Source: JBMOGA01 sp049318625 (GTDB lineage Bacteria; Pseudomonadota; Alphaproteobacteria; Rhizobiales; Hyphomicrobiaceae). Taken from it: DNA of 6,607 nt. The translations under genes and the position numbers were made by a program. Under the pieces are notes generated by a model. It did no database searches, was not told the origin of the DNA, and was given only the letters and a program-made list of their open reading frames with translations. Shown here in pieces: positions 1 to 4,934 of this stretch; the first letter of the stretch is position 1, and each line of letters begins with the position of its first letter. The stretch spans positions 1 to 6,607 of the forward strand of contig JBMOGA010000113.1 in assembly GCA_049318625.1 (NCBI GenBank). The letters are read 5' to 3'.

Positions 1-351
1 CTCGTCGTCGAGGTTCCCGCCGTCGGCGCCGCGATCGTGCAGGACATCGTCTACAACAAGGTGCACGCAGTCGTTTCCCGCCAGATCGACACCTGGGTCG
101 GCGTTCTGAAGAACCTCGAAAAGCGCGGCGCTGACGCTCCGATCATCCTTTCCGGTCACGGCGAGCCCGCAAGCCCGGCCGATCTGCCGGGCCTCGTCGC
201 CTACCTCGAGGCCGTCAAACCGCTGCTCATCGCCAACATCGGCCAGCCGGACCAAGCCAAGGCGATCACCGAAGAGATTGCCAAGGCGTTTCCCGCCTAC
301 CGGATTCCGCAGCTGCTGATGCTCGGCCTATCGCGGGTTCTGAAGTCCTGA
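1..351 (+). CDS. MBL-fold metallo-hydrolase, C-terminal part (5' end outside window)
   Basis: The reading frame is open from the first base to the TGA at 349-351, giving about 116 residues, so the gene starts upstream of the window. The segment SGHGEPA, near residue 55 of the visible part, resembles the late metal-binding histidine motif (GHG) of metallo-beta-lactamase-fold hydrolases. It is followed by a helical tail rich in Leu, Ala and Lys, as is usual after this motif. The main HxHxDH zinc motif would lie in the missing part, so neither zinc binding nor the substrate can be judged. No signal peptide or membrane segment is visible here. A GC-rich hairpin follows the stop, which suggests that transcription ends before the next gene. 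The family call rests on one short motif plus overall character; the substrate is unknown. Confidence 0.6.
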   Translation, partial: LVVEVPAVGAAIVQDIVYNKVHAVVSRQIDTWVGVLKNLEKRGADAPIILSGHGEPASPADLPGLVAYLEAVKPLLIANIGQPDQAKAITEEIAKAFPAYRIPQLLMLGLSRVLKS

Positions 352-363
352 GCGGAGCGCTTC

Positions 364-386
364 GCCTGGGGCGGCGCGTCCCAGGC
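364..386 (+). terminator. GC-rich hairpin after the MBL gene
   Basis: GCCTGGG (364-370) and CCCAGGC (380-386) form a perfect 7-bp stem around a 9-base loop, 12 bases after the stop of the MBL gene. No T-run follows (the next bases are TCCCATGG), so this is not a textbook intrinsic terminator. It may be a weak or Rho-assisted terminator, or an mRNA-stabilising hairpin between two co-transcribed genes. Confidence 0.4.
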
Positions 387-424
387 TCCCATGGTCGAGA
401 CGAACGTTCTGAGAGAAGCCGAAG

Positions 425-1207
425 ATGTCGAAACCTGAGGACTACCGTAGGCAGCTGGTGCCCACACGCCGTGCCATCGTGAGGCAGGGCTTGTGCCTGC
501 CGCTGCTGGTCGCCGGATTGGTCAGCGACCCGTTCGGCGCGCCAGCACAAGCGCCATCTGGCACGACGAGGGAGTGGCCGCTGCGCTCGGCCGACGGACT
601 GAAGTTCAATCTCGTCGAGGCTGTGGCGGGCCGCTTCAAGGACCGGGACGCGGTGGCGGTCGAACTGACAGCCGACGCGCAGAAGTCCCTGCTGGTGCCA
701 GGCGCCGCCGGCAACGGTCCGAGCTTTGCGATGCCGGACATCGAGTTTGCCAACGGCGCGATCGAGGTCGACCTCGCCGCACGCATCAACGGCAAGGGCC
801 AGCCGGAAGTGCGCGGCTTCATCGGACTGGCGTTCCACATCGCCGATGACCTCGGCACATTCGAAGCCGTTTATCTGCGCATGACCAATGGCAGCCGCAA
901 TACTCCGCCGCCGCCGGCGCCGCGCAACGTCTTCGCCGTGCAGTACATCAGCTTTCCGGATCGCTACTGGCGCAAGCTGAGGCAGGAGCATCCGAACAAG
1001 TATGAGCAGCCGGCACCGGTCGCCATCGAGACCTGGCACAAGCTGCGCGTCGAGATCAGCGGCAGTATCGCCCGCGTCTTCGTGGATGGTGAGGCTGTAC
1101 TGACGGTCGATGACGTGCGGTTTCCCGATCGCAAGGGGCGCATCGGCCTGTGGGTCGACGACGGCACTGCCGGCTACTTCGCAAACCTCAGGGTGACGAC
1201 ACGGTAA
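425..1207 (+). CDS. Exported DUF1080/LamG-like (concanavalin-fold) protein
   Basis: A 260-residue protein with a Tat-like N-terminus: TRR at residues 14-16, a hydrophobic stretch to about residue 34, and an AQA cleavage site near residue 43, so it is probably periplasmic. The mature part resembles beta-jellyroll domains of the DUF1080 (3-keto-disaccharide hydrolase/family-16-like) group. Typical C-terminal features are WHKLRVEISG, VFVDGEAVLTV, GRIGLWVDDG and YFANLRV. Such domains bind or cleave sugars, but no GH16 catalytic ExDxxE motif is seen, so hydrolase activity is not supported. A proline run (PPPPAP) lies around residues 161-166. The ATG at 425 follows a purine-rich GAGAGAAG at 411-418 with good spacing. 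It stands alone: a hairpin separates it from the MBL gene, and the next gene is convergent. The fold call is fairly safe; the role is unknown. Confidence 0.7.
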   Translation: MSKPEDYRRQLVPTRRAIVRQGLCLPLLVAGLVSDPFGAPAQAPSGTTREWPLRSADGLKFNLVEAVAGRFKDRDAVAVELTADAQKSLLVPGAAGNGPSFAMPDIEFANGAIEVDLAARINGKGQPEVRGFIGLAFHIADDLGTFEAVYLRMTNGSRNTPPPPAPRNVFAVQYISFPDRYWRKLRQEHPNKYEQPAPVAIETWHKLRVEISGSIARVFVDGEAVLTVDDVRFPDRKGRIGLWVDDGTAGYFANLRVTTR

Positions 1208-1274
1208 CGGAGGCAGGCGGCCGCTTCGACCCCATCAGCTGGCGCGCACAGGTATTCACCAGATTCCCGTAACG

Positions 1275-1299
1275 GGCCAGACGCCGGCATTGCCTGGCC
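1275..1299. terminator. Hairpin between convergent genes
   Basis: GGCCAG (1275-1280) and CTGGCC (1294-1299) form a perfect 6-bp stem in the 207-bp gap between the convergent DUF1080-like and BLUF genes. Its position suits a bidirectional terminator, but no U-tract is present on either strand, so the call is weak. Confidence 0.3.
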
Positions 1300-1414
1300 A
1301 ATTCCAATCCGAGGCCGTTGAACGCACCACACGCGTTCGCGACCTTTTCCCAGCCCCACACGCATCTCCAGGATAAGGCCGGTCAGCCTATGAGGGCGGG
1401 CTGCCAACCGCCGG

Positions 1415-1822
1415 CTAGAGTTGAGGGTGAGGCGCTGGCTCTTTGGAGAGCTTCTCGAAAACGCCCAAGAGTTCGGCCTCGCTCGCGGCCGTTACGGCGC
1501 CATCGTGGACTTGGCTCGCCGTCCACATCCATGTGCGCGCCGGGTCGTGTCGCATTGCCCAATCCGGGAAGAGGCGATGCTCGGCGTCCGACGACACCAG
1601 CTTCTTCACCTCAATATGCCGGTCATCCCGCGCGATGCGAGCGAATGCTTGCGTGACCGCCTCCGAAGACCCTTCCAAGAGCTGAAGATAAATGTCTTCG
1701 CGGCAAATCAGGGCGCCGGTAATCCCGTCGCGCAGATTGTTCTTGCGGGCGACGGTCAGGATCCCAGCCAGCGCCAGGTTGTTGAAGCCGAAAGGGCGCG
1801 ACGCGTAGATCAACTGCATCAT
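1415..1822 (-). CDS. Short BLUF-domain blue-light photoreceptor
   Basis: A BLUF domain, which binds FAD and signals after blue-light absorption. With translation from 1822 the product has 135 residues, the size of short BLUF proteins such as BlrB and PixD. The flavin-pocket residues are all present: Tyr6 in LIYAS, Asn29 in NNLRDGITGAL, Gln47 in YLQLLEG, and Trp88 and Met90 in FPDWAM. From the Asn on they align with AppA (N45, Q63, W104, M106) at a constant offset of 16. About 45 residues follow the core, enough for the usual C-terminal helices, and no output domain is fused, so it must signal through a partner. The start is chosen because BLUF proteins begin just before LIYxS. GGAG lies about 10 bases upstream of it. 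In-frame starts at 1879 and 1933 would add non-conserved residues. The gene lies just downstream of an EAL-domain remnant on the same strand. Confidence 0.88.
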   Translation of the reverse strand: MMQLIYASRPFGFNNLALAGILTVARKNNLRDGITGALICREDIYLQLLEGSSEAVTQAFARIARDDRHIEVKKLVSSDAEHRLFPDWAMRHDPARTWMWTASQVHDGAVTAASEAELLGVFEKLSKEPAPHPQL

Positions 1823-2052
1823 TGAAGGAGCACTCCGGTTCCATGCCGTCCCCGCATGAACCCCGACGGTATCAGCCATTGAAGGGACTTGCACGCTTCG
1901 TGAACCTGCACGCCGCGCGGGATGGCCCTCCACGAGATCGGTGACCGCCCATTGTCTCTGCCGACTTGATCTCTCAGGCTGGATGGTGGCGGGCTACCGG
2001 CAACACCGGGCCAAACAGTCTTCGCGATGGCGGCGGTCTGTGCCGCGGGCGT

Positions 2053-2280
2053 TCACGCGGCCGCGAGCAGCTCCTTGTTGCGGCGCTCGAGATCAGCAGC
2101 CGGTTGTGGGCGGCCGAAATGGTAGCCTTGTCCCTCTTGGCAGCCGAGCAAGTGCAGGAACTTGACCGTGTCGGCGTCTTCGATGCCTTCGGCGATGACA
2201 CGGATGCCGAATGCGTCCGCCATTTGGACGATCCCGCCGACAATGGTGGCCGTGGGGCGACTTCTCGTGACGTCGGCCAT
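2053..2280 (-). pseudogene. Truncated EAL (c-di-GMP phosphodiesterase) domain remnant
   Basis: The last 75 or so residues of this frame read as the C-terminal end of an EAL domain: TATIVGGIVQMADAFG, then IRVIAEGIED, FLHLLGC, and QGYHFGRPQP. The conserved AEG(I/V)E and QGY signatures are intact. The EAL signature itself, the DDFG motif and the catalytic lysine are absent. The frame stays open upstream to 2508, but that part has no EAL-like content, so similarity stops abruptly near 2280-2290. No good ribosome site precedes the Met at 2280. The piece cannot be catalytic, because most metal and substrate ligands are gone. The natural reading is a GGDEF-EAL or EAL gene cut by deletion or rearrangement. 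It is on the same strand as the BLUF gene and upstream of it, the reverse of the domain order in BLUF-EAL fusions such as BluF/YcgF. Confidence 0.75.
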
Positions 2281-2595
2281 CCAAGGATGTGGTCTCGGCC
2301 CGGGCTGCTGACCGCGTCGCGTGGCTATGCCGGGTGCAGATGGTCCGATTCGGGTCAGCAGGGTGAGACCAGCCGAGCGGAGCGCCCGGCTGATCGCCCC
2401 TCCTCCGGCCGCCGAACCCGGAACGCGCAGGGCCCGCAGGCGCGATAAACTCCAGACCGCCCGTCGGCCGGCTGGCCGCATCCGGGGCAGGGGCCGCCTC
2501 TGGCCCATGATGGTGCCAATGATGGCTCGCCTTCGGCTTCTCGGGTCGCTCAGGCCACAGAACCCGCGATGGGGAGTCCGGATGAGCCAAGTGCT
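2281..2595. other. 315 bp with no recognisable gene
   Basis: This gap lies between the EAL stub and the 3' end of the enolase-family gene. Reading frames on both strands are long only because the DNA is GC-rich, and their translations are Arg/Pro/Gly-rich with no family signature. It may contain decayed sequence left by the event that truncated the EAL gene. One minus-strand frame carries two Cys-x-x-Cys pairs (see findings). Confidence 0.5.
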
Positions 2596-3693
2596 TCAAT
2601 GCACCTGGTGCGCTGCCACAACGTCCTCGTTCCATGCGAGTCCAACGCCCGGCACGTCCGGGATATGCAGCAGGCCCCTCTTGATCTCGTAGGGTCTCTG
2701 CAGCACCGGATCGGCCCAGTCCTGCCATTCGAGCCAGTGCGCTGTCTCGGTCGCGCGCATGACGTGTGCCGCGACCTCCGGGTAGAGATGGGTCGACATC
2801 GGGATTCCCGCCGCCCCGGCCATCGCCGCCGCGCGCATCCAGCCAGTTACGCCACCGATGCGCATGAAGTCCGGCATTACGAGATCGCACGCCTTTTTCT
2901 GCAGCGCCTTGTGCATCTCGCGCGGGCCATAGAAGTTCTCGCCGATCTGGAGCGGCGTCCTCAGCTCCGCTGTGAGCTGGGCAAGGCCGTCGAGGTTGTC
3001 ATAGACGATCGGCTCCTCGATCCATTCGAGATCCTGGCCATCGATCGCGTGGCACCGATGCAGGGCATCCGCGAGATCGAGCCCCTGGTTGTAGTCGACC
3101 ATGAGACGCATGTCGTCTCCGACGGCCTTCCTGACAGCCGCGATCGTCGCAAGGTCGTCGGCGGGCCTATCGCGTCCCAGACGCAGCTTCAGGCCACCGA
3201 AGCCGCCTTCTTCGCGCAGCTCGATCGCTTCTTCGGCAACGGCCTCCGGCGCCCGCAGCCAAAGACCGTTGCTGTTGTAGGCCTTCACGGGGCCGACCGA
3301 GCCGCCGAGCAGGACACAGAGCGGCATGTGCGCCGCCTTGGCCAGCGCATCCCAGGCCGCCATGTCGAGACCGGAAGCGGCGATCATCGCCAGTCCTTCG
3401 TAGCCGACAAAGTGCAGCGACTTGCGTGAGGCTTCGAACAGCTCCGCTGGGGCGACTTGACGGCCCTTCAGCATGTCGCCGAGGTCCTGCAGCGCCGGCA
3501 CGAGGTACCGCATCGACTTGACAACGTAAGGCTCGAGGTAGCTGCGTCCGACGATGCCTTCCTCCGTCATGAGCTCGACGAGGACGAGAGGCCACTCGGT
3601 GATGGTCGCGATGCGGGCCACGACAGGCCGCTTCAGCTTGAGCACGACGGCTCGCGCAGAGATGTCTCGCAATGTCAGTCGGGGATGCGTCAT
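2596..3693 (-). CDS. Mandelate racemase/muconate-lactonising-type enolase superfamily enzyme
   Basis: A 365-residue full-length member of the mandelate racemase subgroup, which abstract the alpha-proton of a carboxylate bound to Mg2+. The N-terminal capping domain covers about residues 1-130, with the barrel after it. Metal ligands are Asp200 (MVDYNQ), Glu226 (WIEEP) and Glu252 (IGENFYG). The Asp275 (MPDFMRIGGVTGW) and His302 (STHLYPE) dyad and Glu322 (HWLEW) are present. From the K-x-K region on, these align with Pseudomonas putida mandelate racemase at a constant offset of 5. The K-x-K motif reads K169-L-R171, so the position of the second Lys base (K166) is Arg. The Met at 3693 has CGGAG nine bases upstream. 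The gene is divergent from a TetR regulator across 93 bp, which probably controls it. It could be a racemase or an acid-sugar dehydratase; the substrate cannot be read from sequence. Confidence 0.9.
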   Translation of the reverse strand: MTHPRLTLRDISARAVVLKLKRPVVARIATITEWPLVLVELMTEEGIVGRSYLEPYVVKSMRYLVPALQDLGDMLKGRQVAPAELFEASRKSLHFVGYEGLAMIAASGLDMAAWDALAKAAHMPLCVLLGGSVGPVKAYNSNGLWLRAPEAVAEEAIELREEGGFGGLKLRLGRDRPADDLATIAAVRKAVGDDMRLMVDYNQGLDLADALHRCHAIDGQDLEWIEEPIVYDNLDGLAQLTAELRTPLQIGENFYGPREMHKALQKKACDLVMPDFMRIGGVTGWMRAAAMAGAAGIPMSTHLYPEVAAHVMRATETAHWLEWQDWADPVLQRPYEIKRGLLHIPDVPGVGLAWNEDVVAAHQVH

Positions 3694-3726
3694 GATGCAA
3701 TTCTCCGAGGGAATTCGCTTCCGAAA

Positions 3727-3754
3727 TTGAAACCGCCCGGCGCTCGTGTAAATT
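3727..3754 (+). promoter_or_regulatory. Candidate tetR promoter and operator region
   Basis: In the 93-bp divergent gap, TTGAAA (3727-3732) and TAAATT (3749-3754) are 16 bases apart and resemble sigma70 elements facing tetR. Just downstream lies AGTATACT (3763-3770), a perfect 8-bp palindrome, inside TTCA (3753-3756) ... TGAA (3772-3775). This is a plausible site for the TetR protein to repress its own gene and the divergent enolase-family gene. The tetR ribosome site GAAGGG is at 3773-3778, so a bound repressor would sit across the start of the transcript. The promoter match is moderate and the operator is inferred. Confidence 0.35.
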
Positions 3755-3786
3755 CACTATTGAGTATACTTTGAAGGGCAGCCCCG

Positions 3787-4425
3787 ATGCCGCGAACCGC
3801 CGAGCCGACACGCAAGCGGATTCTGGAAGCGGCCTATCGGCTGTTTCGCCGGCAGGGCTACAGCCGGGTGACGATGGACGAGATCGCGGCGACCGCGAGA
3901 CTGACGAAACGCACGCTCTACCATCACTTCGAGAGCAAGGATCGATTGCTGGCCGACGTTCTCGCCGAGCAGCACGAGCTTGCTATCCGTGCATTCCGGA
4001 CGTTCGGAGACAAGCTGTCGGGATCACCGGAAGAGATTGTGACGGAGATGTTTCGGGATCTGGCCGTGTGGGCGGACCGGCCGCGATGGGCGGGCTCCGG
4101 CTTCACACGCCTCGTCATCGAGCTTGCCGATCTGCCCGGTCACCCGGCGCGCAAGATCGCGCGCAGACACAAGGCTCAGCTCGAGGATTGCCTTGCCGAA
4201 CTGTTTGCGCGGTCGGGTGTCGAGCGATCGAAGGAACTCGCGCGGGCCGTCTGGCTGTTGTCGGAAGGCGCGATCTCGCTGATCCTCGTTCACGGCGACC
4301 GCGGCTACTCGGCTGCTGCGTCGCAGGCTGCGACGATGCTGGTGCAGCGGTGGACTACGAAGAACGCTCCTCCGCTGCACCGTTCGCTCTCCGCGTCCGC
4401 TTCAGCCGATACCGGACGCCGGTAG
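3787..4425 (+). CDS. TetR-family transcriptional regulator
   Basis: A 212-residue one-component regulator. Residues 8-58 form a classic TetR N-terminal DNA-binding domain: RKRILEAAYRLFRRQGY, then TMDEIAATA, and the recognition helix LTKRTLYHHF (39-48) followed by ESKDRLLADV. The rest is helical and variable, as expected for the ligand-binding and dimerisation domain, and gives no clue to the ligand. The length is normal for the family. The ATG at 3787 has GAAGGG eight bases upstream. The gene is divergent from the mandelate-racemase-like gene with a 93-bp shared control region, the usual layout of a local repressor and its target, so the inducer may be a substrate or precursor of that enzyme. 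The C-terminal 20 residues are Ser/Ala/Arg-rich and probably disordered. A strong promoter-like sequence begins three bases after the stop. Confidence 0.92.
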   Translation: MPRTAEPTRKRILEAAYRLFRRQGYSRVTMDEIAATARLTKRTLYHHFESKDRLLADVLAEQHELAIRAFRTFGDKLSGSPEEIVTEMFRDLAVWADRPRWAGSGFTRLVIELADLPGHPARKIARRHKAQLEDCLAELFARSGVERSKELARAVWLLSEGAISLILVHGDRGYSAAASQAATMLVQRWTTKNAPPLHRSLSASASADTGRR

Positions 4426-4428
4426 GCC

Positions 4429-4457
4429 TTGACTCCTCCGTATAACCCTTATATCAT
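4429..4457 (+). promoter_or_regulatory. Strong sigma70-type promoter with dyad in spacer
   Basis: TTGACT (4429-4434), a 17-base spacer and TATCAT (4452-4457) give five of six consensus bases in each box at ideal spacing. The dyad TATAA-CCC-TTATA (4441-4453) fills the spacer and overlaps the -10 box, a position suited to a repressor. Transcription would start near 4464. The only thing directly downstream is a short frame that stops at 4533, where a palindromic element begins, so the promoter seems to have lost its original gene. The multicopper oxidase begins 470 bp further on and could be reached only by a long leader. Confidence 0.5.
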
Positions 4458-4467
4458 TCCGGGGCAG

Positions 4468-4533
4468 GTGCAGGAGTTGGCACGCTTGCCAAGGGCCGTC
4501 AGGTTCGCCCTGTGGATCGCGGCATCGGTTTGA
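4468..4533 (+). pseudogene. Possible truncated N-terminus of an exported or membrane protein
   Basis: A short frame begins just after the promoter: GTG at 4468, or TTG at 4486 preceded by GGAG (4473-4476) at nine bases. It encodes a basic then hydrophobic stretch, RLPRAVRFALWIAASV, and stops at TGA 4531-4533. It looks like the start of a signal peptide or membrane anchor. The stop lies within the first bases of the palindromic element at 4527, which suggests that the element or an associated rearrangement removed the rest of the gene. With only 21 codons this is tentative, and the original function cannot be told. Confidence 0.25.
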
Positions 4534-4612
4534 CCCCGGGGATCTGACCCCGCCCTCAAGTCGAAAAATGAATAAATTCTGTGGACTTGATTGAAGCGTG
4601 ACGGGGTCAACC
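4527..4612. repeat. Palindromic REP/MITE-like element
   Basis: An 86-bp nested palindrome. The outer arms GGTTTGACCCC (4527-4537) and GGGGTCAACC (4603-4612) are inverted copies apart from one extra T. TGACCCCG (4545-4552) and CGGGGTCA (4602-4609) are a perfect 8-bp pair, and TCAAGTC (4556-4562) pairs with GACTTGA (4584-4590). The 21-base core between the inner arms is AT-rich, unlike its surroundings. A further TTTGACCC lies at 4631-4638 and CCCCGGGG at 4534-4541. GGGGTCA-type palindromes with an inner TCAAG/CTTGA stem are, from memory, typical of REP-like or small non-autonomous elements in proteobacteria. No transposase is present and no target-site duplication is evident. Confidence 0.55.
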
Positions 4613-4934
4613 TTGGACGCCGATCGGGCGTTTGACCCGACTTCGGTTCACACTTGGCGGGCATCGCCGACAGGTCGATCTCGGGCGCTCTACGCATTGA
4701 TCGAGCGGCGCGCCAAGCCGGCGATGACTTCGATCTTCGAGTGCTCTGACATAGGCATATTCCGAGGTCTATCCCTGGGTTCTCCGGCTAGAGCCGGTGT
4801 CCGGTCGAAACGGGATGCAGTTCACCTTCAACGTGGCACCTTCATGCCGCCCAAGCGAGCTTGACGCTGGTCAACTATCAGCGTGTGACGCGTCGTAGAG
4901 TCTCGTGTCATTCGAGGCTGATGGAAGGCTGGTC
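4613..4934. other. Gene-free region upstream of the multicopper oxidase, with two dyads
   Basis: No convincing coding sequence is seen. Two inverted repeats stand out. CCGGCT-AG-AGCCGG (4784-4797) is a tight 6-2-6 dyad. ACGCTG-N9-CAGCGT (4864-4884) begins three bases into TTGACG (4861-4866), a -35-like box. This second arrangement, with a dyad starting right after TTG, recalls MerR-family (CueR-like) promoters. However, no good -10 box is found at 17-20 bases, and the half-sites differ from the usual CueR ACCTTCC. The oxidase's own ribosome site GGAAGG is at 4923-4928. Confidence 0.4.

Noticed and set aside
1823..1933. Longer BLUF protein starting at GTG 1933 or ATG 1879
   Set aside because: The extra residues show no similarity to BLUF proteins, which normally begin a few residues before LIYxS, and neither start has a good ribosome site.
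1415..2508. A single BLUF-EAL fusion gene broken by mutation
   Set aside because: The order on the minus strand is EAL then BLUF, the reverse of known BLUF-EAL proteins, and the EAL part ends at its own normal C-terminus with a stop codon.
2093..2890. Long minus-strand frame (265 codons) across the enolase 3' end and the EAL stub
   Set aside because: Arg/Pro/Gly/His-rich translation with no family signature; it overlaps two better-supported frames and is a by-product of GC-rich codons.
2569..3429. Plus-strand frame (286 codons) opposite the enolase-family gene
   Set aside because: Antisense to a full-length enzyme with all catalytic motifs; Arg/His/Asp-rich with no recognisable features.
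3771..4445. Plus-strand frame (224 codons) overlapping tetR
   Set aside because: It lies in the +2 frame of a clear TetR gene, and its translation lacks any domain.
4449..4697. Minus-strand frame of 82 codons in the tetR-oxidase gap
   Set aside because: It runs through the palindromic element, shows no domain and has no supported start.
4834..4848. Sigma54-like TGGCAC ... TGC before the oxidase
   Set aside because: The distance between the GG and GC elements is one base short of the required spacing.
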